Below are positions 52,295-64,000 of a stretch of DNA of 64,000 nucleotides, piece by piece. The stretch's first letter is position 1; every line of letters starts with the position of its first letter. The stretch comes from Anoplolepis gracilipes (Eukaryota > Arthropoda > Insecta > Hymenoptera > Formicidae): the NCBI RefSeq assembly GCF_047496725.1, contig NC_132982.1:9450501-9514500 (forward strand). Reading direction: 5' to 3'. Below the pieces are notes generated by a model, which did not search any database, was not told where the DNA came from, and saw only the letters and a list, made by a program, of their open reading frames with translations. The translations under genes were made by a program, and so were the position numbers.

Positions 52295-55200
52295 ATAAAA
52301 TAATATTTATTTATTATAGACTTTAGTAAAAGTGAGTGCATATAGGATTCACAGAAAGAATTATATTAAATTCTTGGTCTCGGAGAGAAAGTATAACGAT
52401 TGGTACTGGGAATTGACGTGCGAAAGGGTTAATCTAACACGCGAAGCAATGAACGAGCATCAAAGAATTGTCGTTAGAAAGTGCGTAGAAATTCTCGCAT
52501 AGAAATTCACGTGACACGTGCTGGGAAATTGTTAGAATCATTAATGGTTGGCTGGTTGTTACCCGGATAGAAAATCAACAAAATGATGACTTCTATTTGC
52601 GCAAATCTATAATCACAAAATAGTAATTTGTATCTAACTATCGATAGAGTCAAGAAAAACAACCAAATCGATTGCCCGCAACTGATCGTGATTAGACTTC
52701 TAATCAATCACTTTTTATTCGATGGTCAATTATGTCTTTGAGGTTGTTACTATAAAATCCCGAGAAGACCTAGTTTTAATTATTTCAATCTTAATGATTT
52801 TATACAAAACGTTGCAAAAAATCATAATGTTGCAAAATTATTACAAAAATTTTTAGTCTTATATAGAAAAAATAAGATTATAAAGTCGATTTTTTATTAC
52901 ATAACATATTGTAAGATAAGTATTTAAAAAAAGCTCATATTATTAATTGAATTAAATTAATTAAAAAGTTAATAAATTTCTGTATGTGTTTGTACTTATG
53001 TAAATGTATTCATAGGGATTGTATCTCCCGATAAAAAGGGACTACACAATATCATGTTTATTAAAAATAATTTTTTTTAATATAAATAAATTGTCTTGAA
53101 ATTTATAATTTAATTTTTACAGACAGATTATCATATACTATAATATATGATAAATTTATTTATAATAAGAAACGCATTATCTTTATATAAGATATGTAAT
53201 TTAAATTACCTGAAGAACATCCAACGCTCCTATAGGTGTATTTGGATGATGAGATAGAACTAAGCCATGTTCACCGATTGCTTGCAATGTGTAATTCGAA
53301 GCTGACAATTTGTGAGCCGTCGCGATCTGTACTAGAAGGTCCATCATTGGCGTGCTATGAACAATTACATCAACGATCTTTTTTATATTCAAGAACATAT
53401 TGACATAATGACTGTTTCCATTAATTTTCGCAAATGTCTTTTTAGAAAGATTAAAAATTTTCTATCAATTCGCAATTTTTATACTTTTCATTATTCTATT
53501 TTTATTAATAAATATTAGATATAATTTATTACTAGATATAAATTTATTAATTGTAAATTTAATTCAAAGAAAATTAATGTAAGTCTTTCATTATATAGTA
53601 CAAACTAATATCAAGTCTTGTAAAAATTTATTTACAGAATATAAACAAAAGTTGAGATATTATATTCTAACATTCGTATTCCTAGGACCAAGCCGAGTCT
53701 AAAAATCCTTTACTATTTTTTTTCTGATTAATAATTATCATTTTAATTGAAAATCTTTAATTTTTAAGTACAATCCTTTCTGATTTTCGATTTTCTTATT
53801 TTGCTACTAGAAAAAATATATTACACATATATACGAATATATATAGACAGATAAATTTGAAATTATTGTAACTTAATTTTAAATCAGTGAACTAATTTTT
53901 CATAAAAGACACAACGTTGAGATCGCGATAACAGAACAACGTCATAGATAAGCAATCATCTGATTATATGGTACACAAATGTAATTCTTTTCCTCCCCCC
54001 CCCCTCCCCAATACTCATAACTATTCTTAATATATTTTTAATTTTCTTTAATTACTCTATTTATGTAATACAGCAAGAACATATTTTATCTGTTCCTTTT
54101 GTATTTTTTCTTCTGTCTCATAAGTATTTCTCTCTCTTTTCTTCTCTCTTTCCTTCTTTCTTTCCCTTTCTTTTTTCTTTCTTATTTTTTTCTTCCTCTT
54201 TCTTTCCTTTTTTCTCTCTCCTTCTTTCTTTCTACTTTCTATCTATCTATTTGTTCTTCTTATTTATAATTGCATTATAATTTAATATTAAGTAGTAATT
54301 ATTGTTTGATTCTATATTAACTTTTCAAATATCAGACACGTATATACATTTTTATACGTACAAGGAACTAACTAATTACATAACATATTATAGAATCTGA
54401 AGTTTTTGCTTTGCTAAATTTAAATTGCTAAATAAGATGCTACAGGGAAGAAGAAAAGAGAAACGTTTACTTTTATTAAAAGAAAATGAATTGTACGCTA
54501 ATTAAAATTTTGAAATTGGAGCTAAAACGTTAATTATACCCGTAAACTCAAGTGCAATCCGATGTATGTCATGGTGGAATAGCACGAAAATTAATAGTAG
54601 CGTGCAGTAAGTAGAAACAACGGTAATAAAAAATTGAGAAATTTAATTTGCTCTAATTTGATAGTTAGGATAATTTACCCAACTGTTAATCTAATCGATC
54701 TCGCGGCGCCAAACAGTTTAATACTAAAGAGATTCTACCAATCTTCCTATCAAATAACTTGATAATTTTTGATATCACGTCTAACTCCAATCGATAAATC
54801 GTTCAAATAATTTATAGGTTTAATTGTGTGATATTCGAGTAGAATAATTGCAGGCAATTATTTTATTCGCATTTGTGTTTAGCTCTAGCATGTAATAGTT
54901 TAGTTTTTTATGGTATATATAATTTATATGTTGTGCATCCGAATGCATCCACGCAAACAAATTATAGTAATTTGTTTCATAATTTGATCGTATATTATAA
55001 TAATTTTTTAAATCGCAAACATTCTAACAATTTCAAATATGTACAATTATTAATATTAATAACTAATAATGTACACATTAATTATTAATATTATGACTTT
55101 ATGTAATTCTTGTAATAATAAAATTATATTAATAAAATTACAATAAAAAGGATATAATTGCTAAAAATAATTTTGTTCTTAAATTTTGTTTTGGAATGTT

Positions 55201-55382
55201 TTAAAGAAATATTGTTGATAAGAGTGTTGCTCTGTTCGATTGCGCGTTAATTTTTGTAAATACCTTCTCAACACTGTAACTCTTTGTGTGTGAAGATGAT
55301 GATCGCGAGGCAGTTGGACTAGAAGCTCCATACTTCCAGCCAGCATATCCGCCGGAGTGTCTTCTGTTACAGTAAGAACCAT
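40558..55382 (-). CDS. Cobl: Cordon-bleu (COBL) family actin regulator, long form
   Basis: Eleven coding exons on the minus strand: 55382-55264, 53354-53210, 51815-51729, 51402-51276, 48948-48307, 48114-47683, 46136-44718, 43967-42580, 42181-42090, 41901-40731 and 40575-40558 (5,640 nt, 1,879 aa). All phases agree. N-terminal motifs match COBL: STPMMDLLVQIATAHKL (about residue 40) and NLGEILDEVCREKNLD then NYELRHP (about 135-159), the ubiquitin-like COBL region. Basic proline motifs of the COBL KRAP type recur: QRKRRPAPKPP (262-272), GPRKKRIAPPPPP (374-386) and APKRKVIPPLAPPR (543-556). The middle is long, acidic and Ser/Asn-rich, and probably disordered. At the C terminus, about 1854-1874, RDILLESIRNFGGREKLKS fits a WH2 actin-binding motif; the last exon adds IAGRY. 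Vertebrate COBL has three WH2 motifs and COBL-like 1 has one, so a single motif is like the latter. The ATG at 55382 (CAGAATGG) is the first in frame; the frame stays open upstream. Confidence 0.88.
46204..46882 (-). other. Intronic or 3' UTR DNA between two COBL-like exons
   Basis: AT-rich sequence. It would be intron in the long transcript and 3' UTR in the short one. No other feature is seen. Confidence 0.5.
46883..48114 (-). CDS. Alternative terminal exon of the COBL-like gene (short form)
   Basis: The exon from 48114 can either splice at a strong internal donor (G/GTAAGT, + strand 47677-47682) or be read through. Read-through stays open for another 800 bases to TGA at 46883-46885. The extra 266 residues look like coding sequence, ending with LSILQPPPPGLVNRQESNEN and a short tail to VGEFV. 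This would end the protein at 783 aa, keeping the COBL domain and two proline motifs but removing the third motif and the WH2. Retained-intron noise is the alternative, but so long an open frame in AT-rich DNA is unlikely by chance. A poly(A) signal for this form was not pinned down. Confidence 0.6.
48949..51275 (-). other. COBL-like intron with GC-rich island and palindrome
   Basis: A poly-A run lies at about 49541-49561. A GC-rich block at about 49610-50000 has many CpG words (cttacgcgtcgtagcg, gcgagcgagaac) and gacgaacgtgaggatgag; it could be an internal promoter for a shorter COBL-like transcript or an enhancer. The large palindrome (50107-50587) follows. Confidence 0.45.
50107..50587. 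repeat. 481-bp near-perfect palindrome (foldback element)
   Basis: The left arm starts with aaatttattttacacaaatt near 50110 and includes ctcgaattaaataaaaatca, aagtagtttttggagagtaa and atagtctagtctataaattt. The right arm returns the reverse complement, ending tgtgtaaaataaatttat near 50584. Arms are about 230 bases with a short spacer near 50335-50350. No coding frame is inside. A related single arm lies 2 kb away at 52.1 kb, which points to a repeat family rather than a unique structure. Confidence 0.9.
51816..53209 (-). other. COBL-like intron
   Basis: AT-rich intron holding the partial palindrome copy. A mixed-base segment at about 52380-52720 has one short open frame without splice support. 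Nothing else is seen. Confidence 0.5.
52110..52300. repeat. Partial second copy of the palindrome family
   Basis: The segment from about 52110 repeats tattctcgaattgaataaaa, atcaattcaagtagtttttg and the aatatattattttttaataa core of the 50.1-kb palindrome arm, then runs into an (AT)n tract at about 52262-52291. Only one arm is recognisable, so it is a truncated or decayed copy. Confidence 0.75.
53355..55263 (-). other. COBL-like intron with a long pyrimidine tract
   Basis: A C run lies at about 53995-54008. From about 54094 to 54262 the plus strand is almost only C and T, so the COBL-like transcript would be purine-rich here. The rest is ordinary AT-rich intron. Confidence 0.55.
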
Positions 55383-55407
55383 TCTGGATGGTCTCTCCTC
55401 TCTGCTC

Positions 55408-58400
55408 CTGAAATAAAACATATATTTTTTGTCGAAATTGATTATTATTTAGTAAATAAAATTCAGTTACAATTATGCTTTTGCGAGAGGCAAGCGCATA
55501 ATAAGTAAATTTTATTTTTTTAAGCAATTTTGTATTAATATTAATTTTTTTCTGTTTGCAACATGTAAAACTTATTTTCAGAAATTCTGCAATTATCTTC
55601 TTTTTAATGTTCCTTAAGCTTCTTAATTTATTCTTCAACAATTTTACGGTCTACGGCTCGTAACGGATTATAATCATGTATAGCATGTTCGTTACACTAC
55701 GTTCGTATAATATGTATATGTACATATGTACATGTATATACACGTACTTAAAAAAAATAGTGTACAATGTGTTGAGGAAGTAATGTGCTCATTTAATTAT
55801 TACATTAGATTTTATTTAATTAGATTTAACTTTCGCCTATTGAAAAAGAAAGCATATTCTTGTCGTTTTATTAATACTTCGATTTAATTAATAAAATCTA
55901 AAATTAATAAATTTTTCTTATAATAAAATTTATGGAATATATTATAAAGGATTTTCCCTCTTTTTCCGTGAAGTTTAATATAAAAATATATAAATTTGAA
56001 ATACTTAATAAGAAAATTATATCATGTTTAAAAATACACAGATATCAATTTTCCAAAAAAGTTTTCCCAAAAATTTTTTCTCATCTTCTTATCAAGATGG
56101 AAAATAAAATGTATTTAAATTAAATTCATTTACAAGAATAAATATATTTTTCTGTTCGTTTCTGCTATTCTGTGAATAATTATGCGTAGTTCAATATTAG
56201 ATTCCAATGTTTGTTATCGCATTTATGAATGATATAATATAAATGTTTTATCTCAAATACGGCAAAGAGAAAATACGAGGCCAAAATCCACAGAATATAT
56301 ACATTTTTTTCAACCATTCCCGAATTTTCTCGCGACGTTGCTAAGTTTCGCTAACTTTCTCGCGTTGCATCCGTCCTTTCGCATACTTGCCAACATTTAA
56401 TAGAAACTGGATCAAGCACTTTTTTGCCTCTGTTATATTGTTCACAAACGGCGTTCACATGATTGTTACGACTCCCATGAGAATAGATTCTTTTCACGAA
56501 TGGTTGCAACGAATCGCCAATATGCGAATATGCTGTTTTCTCGTATAAGAAATGACACGACAAACATGTAAACATAATTAGATTTAGAAATTGAGAAATC
56601 AACAAAAAAAAAAAAAGAAAAAATTTCTAAAAATCTAAACTGTAAGCTCGTAATTTTCTACATTTTATTTTTTAATTGAAAAGCATTTGTGTATGTATTA
56701 GAATCTTAAAATTACTTCTAAAGTAATCATTTTTAAATATAACTTTCTAATTGTCTTGTATAAACAAAAAAGACTGCATTAATTAGTATATTCAAAAATA
56801 TAGGATTAAAAAAGGAAAAAGTGCAATTAAACTGTATGTACAACTACATTCATGCATAAAAATGCATAAAAGTAATAAAAAAATATAAAAGAGTAAAGCC
56901 ATTTAATTTTGCCTTACAACATTTCTTTATCTCTAATCATTTTAAAAATACATATGCTCCACCCAGTTGCGTGAGACATTCCGTATATGGATATACGCTA
57001 TAATTATGATAATGACAATTGAGGCAATTTAAAACCAGTAATTAAAACAATTTTGAAGAATCGAAAGAACACCATTTATGCAAGCTAAAAAAAGTCAAAA
57101 AGTTTAGGAAGTTAGAAATTACAATTTTGTTGAAATTTAAAATTTTTTTAATGAAAAGGAGTCTTATATAATCCTTACTTTCTCGTATGAAAATATGAAA
57201 AATAGTGTCAAATAAATTACCAATATTTTAATTGTGATTTTTTTTCATGTCATGAACTTGAAAAGCAAAGAAAATTTTTTGTTTAATAAAGACTGAAATC
57301 GCTAATAATGCAAAACAAAAATAAAGAATAAATATTTAAAAAAAGCATATGCTGTGTATAACCGTGTAAGTTGCTTACATATTTTATTATCGCAATATTG
57401 CATATAATTATCATATGCATTATACTCGAAACTACTTTCAGGAAACTGCGTTCATCAACAAGAAGAGCTGCTTCTACAGTTAAATTAATTAACATAATGT
57501 ACAATGATAAAAAAAAAGTGTACTATGATCTCGACGAAACCATTCCGGTTTCATGTTATAAGCATCATTAAAAAAAGTATTAAAAAATTTATTGATACTC
57601 TTGCGGATTTACGAGACTCTTTGATACGTCTATGAAAGTTCCAAGTCAGTAAGCATAATCATAATAAATCGAGTATCTAACTGTAGTTGTTCAATAAGAC
57701 ATAATTTTATATAGGATATCTCAAAACTATGTCCTCTTAATAATACATTTTCTAGTCAGACAAATTTTAGAGACGATCTTTCCTTAATAAAAATATCAAA
57801 ATATGAAAAAAATTTTTTACACACTCTAAACTTTGTGAAGTTAAAAAATATTGACATTTTTCTGTTATCATTAAAATCTATAACTCTTTTTTAAACACTT
57901 TGTATATAAATAACAATATCCATTTTCTTATATTCTGCTTTTATTAAAATATAAATATAGTATAAAAAATTGACAAATATTCGGATTGTGATTAGTACGT
58001 AGTGTCTTATTTGCAATTCTTTCTTGTAATTTATTTTTATTTAATAAACCTATGCAAATAATAAGAAACACTGATTAAAATACTGAATTTTAATAAATAA
58101 AACAAGAAAATCTTATTGTACTTGCGAAAGACTAAATTAATATAAATAATGTAAGAATATATTAATATATTTAATTATATCTTTAATTATATCTATTGTA
58201 CCTGTAGTTTCAGAGTCTACATTTGCAAGATATTATTAAATAATTAGATAAAATAATAATAATAAATGTTAAAATATTGTAAACTAAACTGTATATATTT
58301 ACAGTGACCGGCAAAAATAAAAACCTCATAAGGCTAATTTTGTTTCGTACAACTAAAACAAAATATATTATAGATTTTTTTATAATAACTAAAATTGAAA

Positions 58401-59402
58401 ATTTATTTATTAATTACATTTAATTAAAAATTAATCAATTTTTTATTTAATACGGAAGAAGCAAATGCAATTTTTTGCATTTTTTTTTGTAAGGCAACTT
58501 TTTTGACATATCGTTACTTGTCGATTATAAATATCTGGAGCAGTAAACTGGGTAATCGTAATTCACAATTTATAATACCTTCTTCTTCGATAATCAACTT
58601 TTCTTGCCACTTTCGGATACATTAAAGTGATATTATCGTGTTATGTAGGGCATGTGATTTTAAAGTAGAATGTGACATACATATAAAAATTTAAGCATAT
58701 ACATATATATGTCCCATCATAACGTAAGATATCCAGTATTATTAGTATTATTTAGCACGCAGAAACGACAGATGTACAGATGAATAAATTGCAATGATAA
58801 TGAGTAAATTAAGATACACGTACACACATACTTATTTACTTATATGTGTGTACAACATCACATAAGTACACACTAAGAGAAAGGAATAAGGAATAAAAGA
58901 AAAAAATACGGAATAAAATGGCAAATAAAAGGTAAATGCGACGATTAAAATAAAATAGAACAAATTATTTAAAAAAAAAATAAAACAAAATGTTAAAAAA
59001 AAATTCTTCATAAAATTAGAACATTTCGATCTCCTTTCAAACCATCTTCAGCGAACTGTACATTCACAAAACTGTCAAAAATAAAGATTAGTCAATATTA
59101 TGTCACAAATACATTACTACACACTTAGTGTTAGACACATTTGTAAAGTCAAGTGTTGGAAATGTTCTGAAAAACATTGTTAAAACATAAATCAGCGAGC
59201 GAACAGACGAACGAACAAACAGATAAATAAATAGAAAAAACAGATGATAATAGTGTCCTTAATCAGATAATTTTAAAGATCAGCAGATAAGAATCTGACC
59301 GCGAATAGGAAGAGAAATAAAAGCTTGTTGCTTTTATAAAAGAGTATTGTTTTATTCAAGGTGAGAATTATTTGCCGTACTCATGGCATTCACAAGCGTC
59401 AC
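55408..59402 (-). other. Probable first introns of the COBL-like gene
   Basis: AT-rich DNA without a supported gene. A transposon-end-like word (cagtgaccggcaaaaataaa, about 58302) stands alone. Open frames here are short and composition-driven. Confidence 0.4.
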
Positions 59403-59510
59403 TTTCCTTTGCGGGATTTGCTACTTCCGCTTTCTATCTGACCTTTCAGATTTTTCACAATCACGTTGTATACATCTCTTCCATAACTCGTCAGTTGTCT
59501 GTTGCCAATA
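59403..59510 (-). other. Probable upstream exon of the COBL-like gene
   Basis: Bounded by an acceptor (aacggcag) and a GTGACG donor, this 108-base segment reads IGNRQLTSYGRDVYNVIV, then KNLKGQIESGSSKSRKG. It ends with two bases, exactly what the next exon at 55407 needs. Joined, it would add KSREERPSR and extend the protein upstream of the ATG at 55382. There is no in-frame ATG within it, so either a further coding exon lies outside what I found or this is a 5' UTR exon that happens to be open. The peptide-like composition favours coding. Confidence 0.45.
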
Positions 59511-61319
59511 CTGCCGTTAAATAAAATGAATATGATTAAAGAGACTATAAATCTTTACACAAATACCTATCATGACGTTATTAATTAGACAAAAAAATCC
59601 TGCAAAAATTATAATTTAATCAAAGATCACCAATTTTATCTTCTTAAAATCAATCATTTTTTTTGTCGAATCAATTCATCTGACTTCTAACTTCGAATAA
59701 GAACAATACATATTACTGTGTTAATATCAGAATAAAATTTAATTTTGTATAAATCTTTCTAATTTCGACTTTAAATATAAAAAATTAAAATTATGACAAG
59801 TAATGGTTTTTAGTCAAATTCTTAATCGGAAAAAGAATTAATTCAAAATTTGTCAAAAAATACATAATTAAAGAGAAAAACTGCTAATAATATTTAATAT
59901 AAATAATATAGAAAATGTATAGGAATATATTCTTACATTATAAAGAAGTACGAATTTCAATTTTTTTGTAAGATAAAAGAAGTATTTATATGAATTAGTA
60001 TACATTTTACATCGATATTGCATACAAATATTATTGCGCTCTCTCTCTCCCCTCCCCCCCTCTCTCTCTTTCTCTCTCTAAATATGAAATAGCTATATGT
60101 CGCAAATTTATTAGCTATAAGATAGCTAATAAATTTACGATATTGTGTCTCTTAAAGACATTTAGTTATAAATAAAATAATATGATAAAAAGGAATTATT
60201 ATTTTTAATTTAATAGATTTTTATATCTTACAGTTGTCTCGTGTCTGTGCTTTTATTGACGACGTTTTGCCTTGTTGAATTTTTTACCACTCAATAAATT
60301 TGGCAAGTTATGAATCTAATAGAATCGTACGAATCATAAGTATAGACTTATATAATAAACTAAAAATTCTTTTGCGACAGCTGGCGATAAGATTAAAAAA
60401 TAGTGATATGAGAGATAAGATTTCTAGGATAATAATACTTTAAAAAAGGGCAGTCAAGAAATGCGAGGGGAACAAGAAGAGCGAGAGTAAGAGTGAGAGT
60501 GAGAGGCGACTGCTTCTCCTCTTTTCTTTTCCTCAGTAACTGCAAAATCGGACAAAAATATACACCGTTAAATACAGATATCTGAAGTAGATATTGTGGC
60601 TGCGAATCTGTTTATATGCAAAGATAATTAAAACGTAAAAACTGAAATTTATTTATGCTGCGCATTTAATTGTAATTGCGTTCTTATTGTACCGTGACAC
60701 TGTCACAGTTGGTACACTCTATATATATATGTTGAGCACAGTATTGCACTTGTGTAACTTGTTGGAGAACAATTATTATAGTTACCCAAGTATTGCAATG
60801 TTGCATTTAAATGCAAGAAGATTATGTAAAAAAACAAATGTAATTTTTGTAATTTATTTTTAGAAAGAATTTTATCATTTATTTATTTATTTTTGTTTAA
60901 TTGTTTTTATTCCTAGTCGATGATTACTAGATAAATTTCTGAGAACTTTTTATATTAATATACAACGGTTAAAATCAGGTTACTTCTAAAATGTATATTT
61001 TTTTATAAATTTTGTTGCAAAAGTAAATACATAAAAACATGAAATTTTTGTATATATTCATGTAATTCTCCTATTATAATTTCCCTTTTTGATAATTTTT
61101 TGGATAATTTCACTAATTTATTTATTATACCTTGTTCAAAAAATTTAATAAACTTTTATTTAAAGAATGCATCGTAAAGTTTTGAAAAGTTGATATATTC
61201 AATAACTTGGAATAAGTATATTTATACATATGAATTTTTGGCAACAAGAAAGTTCCATTAAAATGTAATATTATATGAGTAACATTACTGAATATCTGTA
61301 ATTGATGTTAATATGTTAC
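59511..61319. other. AT-rich stretch with hairpin and CT repeats
   Basis: A CT-rich tract lies at about 60038-60078. A perfect hairpin with 14-base arms (aaatttattagcta and tagctaataaattt, loop of 5) is at 60104-60136. A GA-rich block is near 60450-60530. No gene is supported. Confidence 0.5.
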
Positions 61320-61955
61320 CTTGCCAGAGGCCTATATTATTATTATTATTATCGTCATGAAAAAAACCAACGAAACTCTCGCGAGACACAGCTCTCGTAA
61401 GGCGTATCTGTTTGACACTGAGAAGTATAAGTAGCTATTACAGGTTTACAAGTCACGAGAAGAAGGCAGGTCTCGTCATGAGAATTGCATCATCGCGATC
61501 CACCAACCTTGCAATGTCGCCGTCGTGTTTTTCCGTTTTTCTTCCCTTCTAGTCGTCTCGCGGACGACCGATCGAACGACCAACCGATCCAGGAGGAAAG
61601 GCCGTATCACATGCCATGTCATCATCATCATCATCATCATCATCTATATTCTATGCGAGTCGCATCCGTTAACAGCGTAATTGCTGCTCCTGCGATGTGT
61701 TGCGACGAACGCGAATTCATCTATCGTGCGATTCGCGCGATCAAGGTCGAGCTAAAGGTAATTTATTCCATTTCGCGGATGGCGAACGAGACGAGTGCTT
61801 TATACATGCGTGTGCAATTTGTACGCGCATACGAATCGATTTGGGCGTGTCGTAAAAAAATCAATGTGATTATGAACGTGTTAAGATTGTTGAGGCGTTA
61901 CATGATGTGCTTATTAATGGGCTCAGCAGATAATGCGTCATTTCATTTTTTATAA
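61320..61955. promoter_or_regulatory. GC-rich promoter-like region, probable COBL-like 5' end
   Basis: On the minus strand a donor (GGCAAG/GTAACA, exon base 61320) could end a non-coding first exon. An initiator-like TCAGTG lies near 61416-61421. The block to about 61860 is GC- and CpG-rich and contains a (CAT)n repeat at about 61620-61646. On the plus strand an ORF from 61485 to 61955 crosses it, with a possible donor after VELK near 61757. That ORF may be an artefact of composition. Confidence 0.35.
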
Positions 61956-63922
61956 ATCTTTCCAAAGATAGATTAATTTCCAAAGAATTTAATTCAACCA
62001 GTATTAAAATTAATTTTTTTCTAATCTTTATTCGTTTACATGTAATCTATATAAGAGTTATTGCTACTTTTTTACATTTGTATATTAAAGAACAAACGAT
62101 GTCTCAAATTGAAAAATAAAATTACTAAAAAAATTTGTATTTATTAATATTCTATTACATTTTTAGTGTGCGTAATGTAATATTTATCTTTATTATTTAG
62201 CGAAATTTTTCGATATCATTATTTTCATAAGAAAATCATTTAAACAATAAAATACATATTAAAGCGCTTCTTTATATAATATTTTAAATTTATACGTAGA
62301 TTTGTAACCTTTTTTTAACAATTACTAGTACATTACATGCATTAAAATAGAAAAACTAAAATAAGGAGAACTAAAAAAATAAATAAATAATCTCTAATAA
62401 TTTTTTAAAAAAGAAAATTAATCAAATAATAGTAATACGATTTTTGTATGCCAAAATAACAAATATTTAATTTAATTTAATTTAAAAAATATAAAAATAT
62501 ATCTAAAATATGTTTAATACATCTATAGTTTATGTAAGAAGATAAAGATTGACTTTTAATGTATCAAATAAATTAAATGTTCAATCTTACTTAACATAAC
62601 AAGCTGCATAAGAATGCTGTTTAATTGTGCATATAATTATATAATAAAATGCGATTTTAAAACACATATGTATAAGGAACCGCGATCGTGAAATAATTTG
62701 AAAAAACATTGATGTGTTGTATCATTAAAATCAATATAATTAAAAATCAAAATGGCAATAAGCTAACTATGTAACTCCTTGTATGCAAGACTGTTTTATG
62801 TTCGTAATTACCGTGCAATAAAATTGCATAATATCGGGATCGACTCCGCGAAAATTAGCAACGGAAGTTAGAATCGAGAAAAGGCAATTAAAATTAATTA
62901 CAACTGTTTTTCTAACGGTGCGGCGATGAGATTATGGCGATCAGAAAACAAACGCGATACGATCTTCTAGTTAAGAGTCAGAGTGTTTATCGACCATAAA
63001 TTAAAATTGTGTAGTTTAAATACAAAGAAACGTGGCGCCGATAAGCGCGTATTATCAGTCAACATACTATTGGAGCATGACGTCAACATATTTAAGAATC
63101 GTGGCGCAAAAAATGCTTGCGAGAAATTTTTTTCGAGTCGACCACAAATACGATTTTTAATAAGGAGCAAATCAATATTGAATCAATTTTGCATAGGATC
63201 AAATATCTCGAGAGTATCAATATATACCTATATGCATATTTCGATGTTTAATGTGCAATTTAATGACAAAAATATGCAAATTAATAATTGGACATGATAT
63301 AGGACTTATCAATTAAAATTTAAGATAATTTTTAATAGAGCATACAGCGACTTCAATGTTTTAATTTTAATTTTATATTATCACAGCTACATGTTTCATC
63401 TAATAAACAGTTTCGATAATTTTTAGAAATTTTTAACAGATTCGAGAAATATAAATTATAATGGTTTATCATTAGATTGATTATTTTTGTTTAATTAATA
63501 TAATATATTATAATAGTTTGTTAGTTTTATACATATTTCTATTATTTCATCGATTAATTTTTGTTAAGTATAAATTTCTTCACTTATTTTTCTTTATATT
63601 GCATATATTTTATCGAAATAAAATTTCCTCCTTCTAATATTAATTTTGCAAATATTAATGTTGATAGGTATGTGTGTTTTGTATAGATGTGTTTGTTCAT
63701 CTCTTATTTTTTTCATTTTACTCCAGAATTATTAAACGTAATTCTTACACGTTATATGTAACATAAATTACATATATATGTAAGTATGTATATAAAATTG
63801 AGTATACTCATACTTAATAATAATTTTTAACAAAAATTAATTGATGAAATAATAAAAATATTAATATAAATATTAAAACTAATAAAACCGTTATATAATA
63901 TATTAATCAAACAAAAATAATC

Positions 63923-63958
<36 letters not shown>

Positions 63959-64000
63959 GATGTTTATATATTAATATAATATATTATTGTTTTAGAATAT
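61956..64000. other. AT-rich right end, no gene seen
   Basis: A mixed-base block lies at about 62815-63150, with only short open frames on both strands. An (AT)n run sits at about 63938-63958. Nothing else is recognised. Confidence 0.5.

Noticed and set aside
58300..58335. Second transposon-end-like word (cagtgaccggcaaaaataaa)
   Set aside because: It stands alone with no mirrored end or coding remains.
62983..63297. 104-codon plus-strand frame
   Set aside because: No splice signals, no recognisable motif, and an overlapping antisense frame; weak evidence.

Overview
This is AT-rich eukaryotic nuclear DNA, most likely from an insect and probably a hymenopteran such as an ant. The evidence is short coding exons joined by GT-AG introns, long AT-rich introns, many GA/CA/AT microsatellites, a hAT-type non-autonomous element with an 8-bp target duplication, and animal-specific protein families. 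The species assignment is inference. I rebuilt gene models by hand from splice sites. Every internal junction keeps the reading frame, and each complete coding total divides by three.

Layout. Bases 1-670 hold the last two exons (+) of a gene that starts outside the window. Convergent to it is an unrecognised gene (-) with coding sequence at 1331-4649 (838 aa) and a 5' non-coding exon near 4993-5200. Bases 5.2-10.3 kb are mostly non-coding, with a GC-rich GA-repeat island, a ~120-bp hairpin element and a doubtful small + strand transcript. A five-exon bHLH transcription factor gene (-, 10358-13668, 231 aa, Fer2-like) follows, with a TATA box upstream. Bases 13.7-18.8 kb are intergenic and hold several GC-rich islands and a 483-bp hAT-like MITE. 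A ten-exon TRIM-NHL gene (-, 18822-33426, 608 aa) encodes RING, an atypical B-box, coiled coil and six NHL repeats. Its 10.2-kb fifth intron holds a four-copy 302-bp satellite and several GC-rich islands.

Bases 33.4-36.2 kb are intergenic, with one orphan exon-like ORF and a foldback element. XXYLT1 (+, 36227-38248, three coding exons, 371 aa) follows. From 40558 to 55382 runs a cordon-bleu (COBL) family actin-regulator gene (-, 11 coding exons, 1,879 aa). It has an alternative terminal exon that would give a 783-aa form without the WH2 actin-binding motif. Its probable 5' non-coding exons lie at 59403-59510 and about 61320-61420. The remaining bases up to 64000 show no supported gene.

The genes have unrelated roles: Notch O-glycan extension (XXYLT1), neuronal transcription (Fer2-like), ubiquitin ligation or RNA regulation (TRIM-NHL) and actin assembly (COBL-like). 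I saw no operon-like or defence-like system. The most interesting items are the WH2-switching terminal exon, the odd B-box, the uncharacterised 838-aa protein, the large palindrome at 50.1-50.6 kb and the nearly identical satellite array inside an intron.
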